From Larix kaempferi (taxonomy: Eukaryota; Streptophyta; Pinopsida; Pinales; Pinaceae), in the NCBI GenBank assembly GCA_027924585.1, contig BSBM01000753.1, positions 23,812,001 to 23,876,000 of the forward strand: 64,000 nucleotides of DNA. The letters run 5' to 3'. This document shows positions 47,346 to 58,510 of the stretch, one piece after another. The notes beneath the pieces were generated by a model. It was not told the DNA's origin, made no database searches, and was given only the letters and a program-made list of their open reading frames with translations. Each line of letters begins with the position of its first letter. The first letter of the stretch is position 1. The translations under genes and the position numbers were made by a program.

Positions 47346-48456
47346 AATTGCATGATTAGAAACATCTCATAATTTTCAGAACAAATTCTTACACATGAAG
47401 AAATATGTCATACAGTCATGCAATTATCTTAGCCAATGCTTCAATACAACATTTATCCATATCCCGTAACTTTCTAGATGCCTTCCAATCTCTACCAGAA
47501 CATTGTTAAGAGTGTGCACAACTCCCAACATGTCAGCAAAGAGGTTTCATTCTAGATAAGTAGCAATGGAATGTTGTACAGTGCCATAGGCCACTTACCC
47601 AACACATGCATATTAGTAGTATACTGTTCATTAATTCAATCATTCTAATATGCACAATACATATCCTAAGTCTAGGAACATGAGCATATACATCATTGAA
47701 CAATTTTATTTAAGCAAACAAATATGCAAGAAAATACTTATCTTTGTTTGTTTGTTGGTTGGACTCCCTCTGAGTCTTTTCTTCCTTGCAGGAGCTGTTG
47801 GAGTCCTTCTACACCTTCTTGCTGTGGAATGTAGAGAGATGGACAACTCCCTCTGAATATCTGCACCCTTGCAGAAACCACTGGAGTGTGCTCCCTCTTG
47901 ATCTTTGCTTCCTGGATTACCTGTTCTTGAACTCATATTCATCCTTGGTCCCTATGCATGCTTATTAGTATCGTGATTGTGTTATCCTTGTGATCTCATA
48001 CAAAATCATACATTCATTAAAACACAATAATCTCAAGTATGTATAGTCATGATCATTTCAAACAGAAATAATAAGCATTAGCATTCAAGGTTTAAATAGG
48101 ACTCTTATGGTTAGTCATATCACAAGAAACATAACATGTCTAAACCTGTAATTACTCAAACCTATGACTCTTCTGGTTAGTCATATTATTAATTAAGGTA
48201 AGACACATAATATGCATATGCCCATGATTATTCAAACTTATGACTTTATGAACAATCATCATCAATCATGCCATGCATACTTATATGATAGATCCTATGA
48301 TATAAGAAACACATACCTGGTCACCATATTTGCTAGTTATGTCTAGCAATGTGTTCTTGTTCTCTTCAATGACCTGCATAACTCTTTAGTTAACTTTTGC
48401 AAAAACAATTTATACATACCTCTATGTGATCCATGACTATGGATGAATCTTTGTAT
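47346..48456 (-). other. Copia E non-coding block in place of integrase
   Basis: Non-coding except for a linker-like frame at about 47,960-47,706 rich in Arg and Lys. It shares long stretches with D (18,140-19,440) and G (40,500-40,861 and 55,751-56,636). A 57-bp piece at 48,373-48,317 is bounded by ATGCAG and CAG|GTATGT like an exon. Confidence 0.7.
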
Positions 48457-49776
48457 TTATGTCACCATGGCATGTTCAGGTTGTCCCTTCAAATTGTACA
48501 AACCTCCCTCTTGCTTTCCAATCACTACTGCATCATCTATGGTCTTTCCCTTTGGCCACATTAGTACTTGGCCATCAACAAATGCAACCCTCATACCTTT
48601 TGTATCTAAAGCAGAGATGGAGAGTAAGTTCTTCTTGAGTCCAGGTACATAGAGTACTTCCTTCATCTTCAGAGATTTTCCAAAATCTAGGTTGTAAGAG
48701 GCTTCACCACTTCCTTTGATTGGGTATTGATAATCATCCCCAAGTTTCACCTTATGGGGTGATTCATGTTCAGAAAGGTTCACAAAAGATTCCTTGAAAC
48801 CTGTCATATGTTTGGAAGCCCCACTATCGATCAACCAATCATTACAACCATGGGAGATGGTACCAGTGAGTGCAGAGATCAGAACATACTCTTCTTCACT
48901 TGATGAATCATCATCACTACTACTTTCTGCCTTAGCTTTCTTCTTTGGAGGTTCATCATCTTCAGCAGCATGAGCATGAAACATTATTTTGTTGCCCTTC
49001 CTCTTCTTACTAGAGTTGTTGTTATTATCCCTTTTGTTCTTAGGACAATCTGAAGCAAAGTGACCCTTCTCATTGCATGTGAAGCATCTTAGGTCTTTCC
49101 TGTTCTTCTTTTGATAGGACCTATTGAGTCGAGAGGGATCCTTCTTGATTTTGCTTCTTTTGGTGTGAGCTGCAAGAGCTTGATCTTCTCCTCCCATCTT
49201 TTCCTCACGAGCTATAAGTCTAGCTTCTTCTTGAGAGCATTCTTCTCGAAGTCTACTGAAGGAGATCAACTTCTTCCTTGCACAAATTCCTTGAATAAAG
49301 GAATCCCATGACCTGGGTAGGCCATTTAGAGTGGTCATCACCACTTCACCATTCTCCACCATTTCATCTACTGCTTCTAATTGTTCCTTGATCTGAGAGA
49401 CCCTTGAAAAGTAGGATTGAATGGTTTCTCCATTCTGAAACTTCACTGCTTTCAATTGGTTTCGCAGGGTCATCTTCCGATTTATGTTCTTTCCTTCAAA
49501 TAGCTTGGTCAAAGATTCAAACATCTCTTTGGGTGTCTTGAGAGAAGACACATGGGGTATGAGATGGTCTTTGATAGAATCAGCAATGATTCTCTTTGCC
49601 TTGACCAAGTTCTTCTTGTGCAATACCTTGGCCTCTTCATCCTCTGGGATAGGGATGTCTTCTTTCACATATGAATCCAACTCATTCTCTTCCAGGATTA
49701 GCCCAATCCTATACTTCCAGGCTCGGAAGTTATCAGCCCCTTCAAGCTTATCCTCAAGCTTGGTGTGAAGAGACAT
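48457..49776 (-). CDS. Copia E Gag-protease, 439 codons
   Basis: I start at the ATG at 49,776 because the protein then begins MSLHTKLEDKLEGADNFRAWK, the usual copia gag opening; an in-frame start 16 codons upstream is less likely. Residues about 15-200 are the gag capsid-like region (UBN2-type: NFRAWKYRI, GLPRSWDSF). CFTCNEKGHFASDC (231-244) is the CCHC RNA-binding knuckle. An acidic-serine stretch (about 284-296) follows, then DWLIDSGASKHM, with the protease aspartate at 317. The frame ends shortly after the LYVPGLKKNLLS segment, before the integrase zinc site. Gag packages element RNA in cytoplasmic particles. There is no stop or shift, so it may still be translated; integrase is absent. 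Confidence 0.85.
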   Translation of the reverse strand: MSLHTKLEDKLEGADNFRAWKYRIGLILEENELDSYVKEDIPIPEDEEAKVLHKKNLVKAKRIIADSIKDHLIPHVSSLKTPKEMFESLTKLFEGKNINRKMTLRNQLKAVKFQNGETIQSYFSRVSQIKEQLEAVDEMVENGEVVMTTLNGLPRSWDSFIQGICARKKLISFSRLREECSQEEARLIAREEKMGGEDQALAAHTKRSKIKKDPSRLNRSYQKKNRKDLRCFTCNEKGHFASDCPKNKRDNNNNSSKKRKGNKIMFHAHAAEDDEPPKKKAKAESSSDDDSSSEEEYVLISALTGTISHGCNDWLIDSGASKHMTGFKESFVNLSEHESPHKVKLGDDYQYPIKGSGEASYNLDFGKSLKMKEVLYVPGLKKNLLSISALDTKGMRVAFVDGQVLMWPKGKTIDDAVVIGKQEGGLYNLKGQPEHAMVT

Positions 49777-50338
49777 CTTTAAGAGTACTTCAAATGGAAA
49801 TAGAAAAGATTTAGAACTTACCACTTGAAGTGCTGAAAACTGGATCTGGTCCCGGATTAGGGTTTGTCAGAGAAACCCTAAAAATTCAAAATGTGAATTT
49901 CAAAATTCCGAAAGGATAGAAAGATGCGCCTTGGAGAGCTGATCAGCCTAGTACATTCAGAATTTGAGATCAGCAAAGTCTTGCCCTTCAAAATTGCCTT
50001 TTTGTCCTCCCGGGTTCACTCGGGAGAGCCCTGAATTAGGGTTTGAGTTTCCCGGAGATCTACCCAGCCAAAAATCTCGATCCAAAGCTCAAACCTTCGA
50101 TTTTTGCAAGGAGCTTCCAGCTGTACCTTCAGTTTCCAGAAATTCCTATTTTTGTGGAAACCCTAATTTTTAGGGCCAAAACTGAAAATGCTCGGAACTG
50201 AAATCTGATTGGACAGAAAGATGCGCCTTGATGAGTAGATCCAATCTACTATACTGAATTTCAAAAATCTGTGGAGAGAAACCCAATAAACAAGCAATAC
50301 AAGCTTCCGTCACTGCAAAATGTCTTCTTCTCAGTTAA
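49777..50338 (-). other. 5' leader of copia E, with splice-donor-like site
   Basis: The leader is about 0.5 kb. On the minus strand CAAGTG|GTAAGT lies at 49,822|49,821, and TATAG|GATTGGG inside gag at 49,709|49,708. Removing that 113-bp GT...AG segment gives the join found in D and G. Confidence 0.6.
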
Positions 50339-50350
50339 GCTCTGATACCA
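50339..50350 (-). other. Primer-binding site of copia E
   Basis: On the minus strand TGGTATCAGAGC directly follows the 5' LTR; perfect initiator-methionine tRNA match. Confidence 0.93.
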
Positions 50351-50958
50351 TGTTAAATTTTCAGTATTAAATCACAATACTATAGGATCTTTGCTGAGAG
50401 AACAACATCTATAGTATATCAATGCATGACAATCATAATATGACAAGCATCACAAGCATCACAAGAATCAAAATCATAGAGACAAGAGACACAGAGTTTC
50501 CGTGGGGAAAACCCTAAGGTGAAAAACCCCACAACTTCCTCATAGATAGAGAGAGCAATGGCTCAACCAAAATACAACCAAATAATACAGAGATAGTCTC
50601 CTAGCAGATGATCCTCCTCCTCCTCACTAGTGCGCCACTTTTCAGAGAGAGAGATAGATACTTTTCCGAGTGAGTAAAATAGAGATCTCCTATCTCTATT
50701 TATACTCACCTTTTTTCCCAGTGACCTACTGGGGCCGACTTGTCTACTTTAGTACATCCACATTATATTATATATTAATTAGGGCCGACCCCATAAGGTG
50801 GTCTAATAACCCATCGGCAAGTACACACACTTGCGACACTTGTCAATCCACATGACGACACTTCCTTATAGAGGAATAACACATCTCTTATAAGGGTACA
50901 ATAAATATACATATAGTATACTGATGAAATACATTCTGAAGTTACATATACATCAACA
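50351..50958 (-). repeat. 5' LTR of copia E
   Basis: 608 bp, nearly identical to the left copy. TATAAATAG is at 50,696-50,704 (minus). Confidence 0.94.
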
Positions 50959-50963
50959 ACCAT

Positions 50964-53900
50964 CACAAGCAAAACTTGTATAGAACCACCTCCAAGCTAC
51001 AATCCATCCTTCGGAATACTGGCAAGTAGACCGCCGACTTCCCATTTGATGAAATGCATCAGCCTCGTGAGGTTCAAACAAGCAATGGCTTATTTGCACA
51101 TAAACTGTTGGTTATGATGCTAATTACACCTCAATTGAATCTTCTGGAGTTTAACAAAGATTGGCATCTACAACTATGTCAAACACTAACTATTGGATAG
51201 CAGATAATTTAAATAAATAAAACGTCTATCTAATAGACAAACTTTAGCAAGAAAGTACAAGACAATAAAAATATTGAAATAATTGCCATAATAAATGTCC
51301 TTACACATGAATTGGTGCAACAGAGAGAGAGACCTTAGATTCTTTCACATATTGCAAAAGAATTTAGGATGATAGTATAGGATGGATTGATCAAAAGTTT
51401 AATCCAGTAATAAGTTTAATCCTAATTTTTAGTTAATCCAAAACAAGAATAACTTTAAGGTCAAAACTCGATCCGAATTAAAAACAAAAAAAAATTAATA
51501 CTGAAATCGCAATGCAAGCCCCCGAGATCTATTGATCTACATTTTTGGAGAAGTAGTATGCTGAAAAGATAACATAAAGCCAAGCTGATAATGAAGATCA
51601 GATAGCAAATTTTAAACTGCAAATATAAAATAATACCCAAATCGATTTGATGTGCGTTCTGGGGAAATAGAATACAAAAAATATAATATTGCACTGATAT
51701 CGATTTGATCTACATTCTTGGTGAAATAGAGTACTGAACTAAATATGGAACCCGATCTGAAAAGACTGAGTGCTGTAATCGAAATACAGACTCGATCTAA
51801 GCAAAACTAAATACAAAGTTTTAAATGTGAAATCCAATCTGTTTTAAATATATATATATATGCTAACTATCAATTTTACCGGTTACGATTGAGTCTCTAA
51901 CGTATCTCTAGTAAGACTCACAGACGAAATCTGAATAAAAGATGTTTTCGAACAAATATCATTAAGATGAATAAAATGTGTTCTTTTTAGCATTACTCTA
52001 GAGGGATTCAACACGAGAGTGTTTACACGGTTTATGGCCAAACGCAGCCTTCCTCGGTGTCCTTACGCTGTTCACAGAAACACAACATACATAATGGAAA
52101 TGGAAGGGATCCATGCGGTGCTAGGGCAGATATGTATATATCTTAATACTAAACACAGTCGCAACATTTACAGTAATAAAAACAAAACAGAGATGGAGAA
52201 CATGGATCGGCTAACCAGCCGTCCATCTCCCATACAGTCAACAACGACTCACTCCATTGGGCAGCACGTAGAAATTAGAGAATGGAGAACTCTATCTAAT
52301 AATGGTTGCAGCTATACAAAAGTTTAAATATAACTTCTATCAGTGAAACACGATGCGGAGATCGCAGATACTATACAAACTTGGTTGATGTAGCTATCGT
52401 CACCGAATTGCAACTCTTTCAAATAATATCTATAAAGCATAAATCAAACTTCTATAGGGTGAGGATTTATAACACAAAGATCTGAAGCAGAAATTAAATA
52501 AGGCAAAGATCACCATATTTCTTTGACAAGCAATTTTTGATGCAGATCGCTCTTCGTGAAAGACAGTCCATCCAACCACTACTGGGCGGACTGTTCTGGG
52601 TGCTATGAACTCCTGGGATGTGAACAAGATGCATTTCTTTTATACACATACATATCTCTAATATCTAATACACAGGATCAACTCCACTCTCTCACAGCTT
52701 GATTAGCGCATGAGTTGTCTCTGCGTTTAAGTTGCGGATGAACAGTATCAATAGTTTAACCATCACTTAGTTAAAGAAGTGTGATTGCAAAGCATCTCAC
52801 TCGGCGACTACCGGCACTTCTCGTCAGCTACTACCAATATTAAACACTATCGATCCAGTTCTCTATCACCGGTTTTAATGACGCGTGGAATTGAACGCCA
52901 AGTCTAAGGTGACTCGCACATCTCCTCCACCAAAGTTTCCGCGGAGCATACTGACAGGGATGTTAATGACCCGGGCGTTAGACAGAGAGCATCACGGTCA
53001 TTAACATGAGTATAGCTGTTTGTCATCAATAAAGGTAGAAAGAGTTCCATAACTTTCGATACACAACCAAGATGGGCAACGGCGTGATGAACTGAGGTCT
53101 GAGCGACAGAGACAATGGCATTCAGAGAATTAAAGTTACCGGCTGAGTCGGTAAGGTGGAGAGATGAAACGGAGATCCGCTAGACAGGCACAGAATATAA
53201 TTCCCAAAGGCGTATCTCAGGTTGTTCACAGCCAGGGTACGAGTTGAGGACTATGGTTGAGTTAGCTTTTATTCAGCACACGGTCTAATTATAGATCAGG
53301 GACTGAGCAGAGTCAAGACGGCGTAAGGCAGTCCTCAACAAGTAATTTTTTTTTTTTTTTTTTTTAGAAGTAACAAGGGAAGGCATCCAAAACGATTCGG
53401 TGAACACCATTAAGAACACAGACCAACAAATATACAATATGGGGTTCACATCGACTCAGCACCCGTCAAGTTAGGGCACGGAAGATAAAAGAGTGTTTTG
53501 AGCTTGGTATTCACACCGTTTAAGCAGATCTAACAAGATCCAAAAATATTGTTGGACGAAAAACAAACAAGCCTCCAAGTTACAAGGATTCATACGATAG
53601 TTCGGAATCATCTATAATTTGCAGGAACGAGTACTACCAAATCGTAAGGGTTCACGAACAGATAACAAGAAGGATAAAAAAAATTGGATACTCAAATTAC
53701 AGTTTTGATCTGGATCTATCAACTAGAATATCTAAATAAAAATATCCACAGATATTGAAATAAGAAAATATATATAGATCTAATACCCTGTTTCTGGAAT
53801 GTTCAATCCTGAACCAACAATCGAATTTTCTAAATAAATACACATGCAGAGATTCATTTTCACATATTCAACTATAAGGAATTTAACAAAACAAATACAC

Positions 53901-54043
53901 TAAATGATAAACCTGTTTTGACGATCGGTAGTATGGTGATGAGCATGCTGGAGATTTGTTCGATCTGGATCAATCCTTGCTTGATGATTCACCGAAGAAT
54001 ACCTCTGATAAAAATATGAGTCCGGTGCCCTCAAGGCTCGACC
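50964..54043 (-). other. Internal region of H, right part
   Basis: No gag, protease or pol motif on either strand. Words such as CGATTTGATCTACATT and AATCGATTTGATGTGCGTT repeat near 51,500-51,720. A run of 20 T lies at 53,346-53,365. The frame at 52,019-52,327 has no recognisable content. Confidence 0.6.
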
Positions 54044-54056
54044 GGCTCTGATACCA
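54044..54056 (-). other. Primer-binding site of H
   Basis: On the minus strand TGGTATCAGAGCC follows the right LTR after two T. It fixes H on the minus strand, with its 5' LTR at the right. Confidence 0.88.
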
Positions 54057-54058
54057 AA

Positions 54059-55745
54059 TGTAGAACCCCTCCTTTAGGGTCCCCTTGAACAGAACCTGAA
54101 ACTTTAAAAACTTCATACAAACAAATTAGCCATTATAGTTATTGGAAAAATAAAGTAAAAGAGTGAATAACTAACAAAAATAAGCAAACCTTAACCTGTC
54201 AACCCGATCCAGCTGGTCCATTGTTGTCTGCGTCTTCCGTAGGATCCCTCCAGCAAAGCTCGTTTAACCATAGGCGAAGCAACCGTTAGCTTCACCACCC
54301 AACCATAGGCTCATGCTTTCAGTCGCATGGCCTCCCCCGAGCTTTGGGTCGTAGAGCTCACACAAGTATTTCAGAAATTCAGCTTGGGCTTCCCTTCCCA
54401 CCAGGATTTCTAAGCCAAACCCTTAGATAGCAGCAAGTCTTTGAGGCATTCAAAAATTACGACAATCGTCCAAATTCTGGGCCCCTTACCCATTCCTTAA
54501 GCCTTCCTTATAAAGGGAAATCTCCTGCGACACATGTCGCTTCATGCATAATTAATTATTTTTAATTATTTATTTAATTAAAACACTCACCCATCCAAGT
54601 GTCAGTTTCTCTAGGAAGTGCACCTACATCCCTAAGTTTGCTCTAGTTTGTCCCCCAGATATTTTAATCAACTCCTAGCTTTTAGTTGACTAGGTGTCTA
54701 ATCTATTTTGCTCCTAAATAATAATTTCTATTAATTTAAATGCTCAACAAAATAACTATTCATGTGCAAATGTCTAAGCTATTGTTATGCATTTGCTAAG
54801 TAATAATCTAGAGTTATTCTCCTAAGTTTTTATGCAGTTTAATTTAACAATCAAACTCACTAGGATCACGGTGCCGCGTCGTTGGGCTCCTGGTTCCTTA
54901 ATTTTTTTAATCCCTTGTCATGGCACCACTCCGTCGGGTCCAATCATCCATGGTTTCCATTCCTTGGCATGGTACCACCTCGTTGGGTCCTTGCGTCCAT
55001 TCTTTCTGTTCTTGACAGGGTACCGCATCGTTGGGCCCTTCTGCCACCATCTTTCCGTTTTGACTTGCGGGAACTCTTGTAGGGATTTTAGGAATCGTTA
55101 CCATCCATCCTCCGTCTACATGCTATCTAGGGACTAATGGCGCTGAGGAGTGAGTCCGTTCTCACTGCGCGCCCCTCAACTCGTACGTGACCAGCTCCGT
55201 CGTGGCCCACCTCGTACGTCCTCACGCATTCCTCTTGAGCAAGCGGATCAATGCTTATCTGCTCATGCGTGGTATTCTTGTCGGAAGTTGACATTGTCGT
55301 CGCTTCCCCTGTGTGTGATTTACCCGTACTCTACGACCCTCCATGTTCCTTTGTGTGTCCATTGGTGAACCGTCTCACTTGTTTCTACACACACTTCTCG
55401 CAACAAATTATTAGTAGCACTGTTCTCGACAATCATCATCTGGTTTCTAACTCTAGCATTGTTAAACATTTATGATTTATTCAAACTGCTCATTCATCTT
55501 ATCAAATATACATTTCGTCGCCAAATACATAATCCCCATACAGCTAGTCATTAAGCATTATCCATCAACATAATTTTCCATAGTCATAGCTAATCGTTTA
55601 ACATATGCAATTATTAATTTACCTCAATAGTTCAGATACACATACTCAAAAAAAATAAGGTCAAAAGGTTATTTAATTAATGTTTCAATCAGCCGGGTCA
55701 CTCAGCAGGCGCCCTCAATGTCTACACAAGTCTAGGGGCACTACA
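54059..55745 (-). repeat. 5' LTR of gypsy H
   Basis: 1,687 bp; on the minus strand TGTAGTGCCCC to GGTTCTACA. A TATA box (CCTTTATAAGG) near 54,507-54,517 puts the transcription start about 1.2 kb into the LTR. Confidence 0.9.
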
Positions 55746-55750
55746 TGACT

Positions 55751-56636
55751 TGACTAACCAGAAGAGTCCTATGATCAAATAAGAATATGCATGAGTAAAA
55801 GAAGTCTTCCCTGAAACCTTGAATACTAATGTTTATTATCTGTGTTTGAAATAATCATGACCATACATGTTAAGATTATTTAGGATCATAATGTTTTGAT
55901 AGTATTGAGATTATACTAATGTATGTATGGTTATTTATGAGATCTCGAGGATGACACAAAGATGACACTAGTGCACACTCAAGCTTGCATGGTGGTCCAA
56001 GATGGAAGTAAGGTCAAGAACAGGTAATCCAGGAAGCAAAGATCAAGAGGGAGCACACTCCAGTTGTTCCTGTAAGGAAGCAAAGATCAAGAGGGAGCAC
56101 ACTTCAGTAGCTTCTGCAAGGATGCAGATATTCAGAGGGAGATGACCACTTCTCATCAAAATAGAGTTACAGAAAGGAAGCAAAGACTGAGAGGGAGTCA
56201 ACCCAACAAACAAACAAAGATAAGTATTTGAATTATCATTTCTTGCATATTTGATTGTTTAAATAATACTATTCAATAATATATATACTGATGTTTTTAG
56301 AATTAGGTTGTGTATTATGCATATTAGAAAAGTTGCATTGATGAATAGTATACTACTAATATGCATGGGTAAGTGGCCTATGAAAATGTACAAAATTCCA
56401 TTGCTACTTATCTAGAATGAAACCTCTTTGCTGACAGGTTGGGAGTTGTGCACACTCTTAACAATGTTTTGGTAGAGATTGGAAGGCATCTAGAAAGTTA
56501 CGGGATATGGATAAATGTTGTATTGAAGCATTGTCTAAGATAATTGGATGACTGTATGACATATTTCTTTATATGTAAGAATTTGTTCTGAAAACTATGA
56601 GATGTTTCTAATCATGCAATTTAACTTGTTTTGTAG
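55751..56636 (+). other. Copia G non-coding block, part 2
   Basis: It continues from 40,861 after H. A basic linker relic (KREHTPVV type, a tandem GAAGCAAAGATCAAGAGGGA pair near 56,030 and 56,080) is followed by an AT-rich stretch ending TTGTTTTGTAG|GA at 56,636, which looks like a splice acceptor before RT. Confidence 0.65.
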
Positions 56637-57880
56637 GAAAGATCGTATACGAGCACCTACAAAAGGACTACAACATTTGGTCGAGCAACAAATCTATCTA
56701 TTGAAGATATTGAAGTTCCCAGGATCTGGGAAGAATGCCAGGATCGAGGAATACCAGTCGATTATAGAGACGTTTGGGATGCAGTCCCAAGACTGGAAGG
56801 GAAGTCTATCATGACTTCCATGTGGATCTATAAAGATCAAGCATGCTGCAGATAGTAGCATAGAGACTTTTGTTCCTGTAGCCAGATCCACTTCCATCAG
56901 ATCAGTACTTCCTCTGGCTGTAGTGATGAAGTGGAAGATACACTAGATGAATTTCAAGAAGATTTCTTGAATGGTGTAGTTGAAGAGGAAGTGTATGTGG
57001 AATAGCCACTTGGTTCTGAGACACATGACAGGGAGTCATATATGTGCAGAACTTGGTATGGTAGGATAGACAGCTTTCTATCCAGTTTGGGCTTTACCAA
57101 GAGTAAAGCGGATTCCAATCTTCACTACAAGGTTGAGGAAGGCAATCCATTGATACTACTTTTGTATGTGGATGACCTGTTTATTACAGGTGAAGATAGA
57201 TTGATTGTCGACATGCAGCGGAAGCTTGCTGCCATGTTCGAGATGAAGAACTTGGAGATGATGCACTATTTGTTTTTGGCATGGAGGTGTGGCAGAGTGC
57301 AGATGGAATCTTCCTTGGACAAGGGAAGTATGCAATAGAGATTTCGAAGAGGTTCAGGATGATGGACTGCAAGGACATGGCCACACCTATGGCATCGAAC
57401 CTGAAGCTTCTATGTGATGCTTCATCTAAGCTGGTTGATGTCACTATGCATCATCAGATGATTGGGTCCTGGATGTACCTGACGAACACGAGACCAGATA
57501 TTTGCTTTGCGGTTAACACATTGAGTCAGTTCCTGACGGATCCCAGAGGTGTTCACTTGGTTGTTGTAAAGCATATTCTGAGGTACCTGAAGGGTACAGT
57601 TGACTATGGGCTCAAGTATGATGCGAATCAAAAGTTTAACTTGTAGGGTTATGTTGATTCAGATTTGGCAGGTAGTGCTACAGATATGAAGAGCACTTCT
57701 GGGTGCTGCTGCAGTATGGGATCAGGTGTGATCTCTTGGTTTAGCAGGAAGGAGTACTACGTAGCACTGAGTACAGCTGAAGTAGAGTATGCTGCGATAG
57801 ATGAGCAAGTTGCAGATGTATTAACCAAGCCGTTGGCCAGAGTGTAGTTTGAATACTTCAGAGAGAGGCTTGGTGCACTT
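56637..57880 (+). pseudogene. Copia G reverse transcriptase and RNase H relic
   Basis: RT entrance pieces (SIEDIEVP, WDAVPR) and FLNGVVEEEVYVE are followed by a legible polymerase core with YVDD at 57,165-57,176 and a TRPDICFAV segment. A TAG at about 57,643 separates this from the RNase H start. RNase H jumps from STAEVEYAA straight to DEQVADVLTKPLARV, losing about 65 residues including the DNQS aspartate. RT also lacks its central part before TFVPVAR. Several frameshifts are present. Of the three copies, only G keeps YVDD. Confidence 0.85.
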
Positions 57881-57952
57881 CATATCGAGGTCCCTTCCAT
57901 AGGGAAGTGATGAGTCTGGAAGATGTAGATGCACATGAGATTTTCTAACATG

Positions 57953-58155
57953 GTTGATATGTTCTCCCATGGTCGTGATGTAATTGCTGAGCCATTCTCA
58001 CATGGTGGTAGATGTGTTCTCCCATGGTGTAGATGTAAGGGCTGAAGCCATTTTTCACATGGTGGTAGATGTGTTCTCCCATGGTGAAAAAGTAAGGGCT
58101 AGAGCCTTCCCTGAATGGTGGTAGATGTGTTCTCCCATGTCGGTAGTGTAAGTGC
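57953..58155 (+). repeat. Tandem repeats of about 57 bp in G 3' region
   Basis: Nearly four units share TGGTAGATGTGTTCTCCCATG and a TAAGGGCT-like core with a CACATGG end. They differ from the arrays in D and E, although downstream words (GATCAGTTGGATCATTTATG, about 58,275-58,400) are the inverse of theirs. Confidence 0.8.
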
Positions 58156-58510
58156 TTGATGATGTGCATTTGGGCTATGCTTCATGGACGATGAGACGAT
58201 CTGAAGAGGATGATGCTATGATGATCAGGAGGATCATGGATGATGAGCATCATGATGATGTTCTAGTTTCTGCTCTGTATGATTAGTTGGATCATTTGTG
58301 TATGCATGCATCATGTTGATGTTGGATATGATCAGTTGGATCATTTATGTGTGTATGCATCATGTTGGATGTTGGATATGATCAGTTGGATCATTTATGT
58401 ATGTACGCATCATGTTAGATGCTAGATATGATTAAGTAGATCACGTATGTTGATGGATACATTGTGTGGATCATGTAGCTTTGTATGATCAGGTAGACCA
58501 TGTATGTTGA

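Larger units (their letters stand above)
43717..50958 (-). mobile_element. Element E: young, defective Ty1/copia with intact gag
   Basis: Two 608-bp LTRs differ at about six positions by eye (about 1%). ACCAT flanks the element at 43,712-43,716 and 50,959-50,963. On the minus strand it has a perfect primer site, a short leader, an open gag-protease frame, the family's non-coding block in place of integrase, a gutted RT, an intact RNase H frame, expanded 3' tandem repeats, a TAAGAGGGAG purine tract and the 3' LTR. It is the youngest datable insertion here and lies inside H. Its enzymes must have come from another copy. Confidence 0.94.
40862..55745 (-). mobile_element. Element H: large non-coding Ty3/gypsy-type retrotransposon
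   Basis: It has a perfect 5-bp duplication TGACT (40,857-40,861; 55,746-55,750). The right (5') LTR is complete at 1,687 bp; the left (3') LTR is 1,238 bp and lacks its U3 start. The primer site adjoins the right LTR on the minus strand. Without E and one ACCAT the internal DNA is about 4.7 kb and has no gag or pol motif, so it resembles a large retrotransposon derivative (LARD) moved in trans. LTR copies differ at about 15 substitutions and one indel in 1,238 bp (about 1.2%), a fairly recent insertion. The F copy of this LTR family adjoins a gypsy pol tail, hence the class. Confidence 0.85.
38309..58510 (+). mobile_element. Element G: defective Ty1/copia, split by H and cut by H2
   Basis: The 5' LTR, primer site, leader, gag remnant and start of the non-coding block occupy 38,309-40,861. 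Gypsy element H then intervenes, and G resumes at 55,751 with the same order seen in D. The join is exact when one TGACT is removed, and it matches D's sequence there. RT, RNase H and the 3' repeat region follow until H2 interrupts at 58,511. The purine tract and 3' LTR must lie beyond the window. The bases left of the 5' LTR are ATCAA. Confidence 0.9.

Noticed and set aside
53346-53365. Run of 20 T as the tail of a LINE or retrogene on the minus strand
   Set aside because: No coding sequence or target duplication adjoins it inside H.
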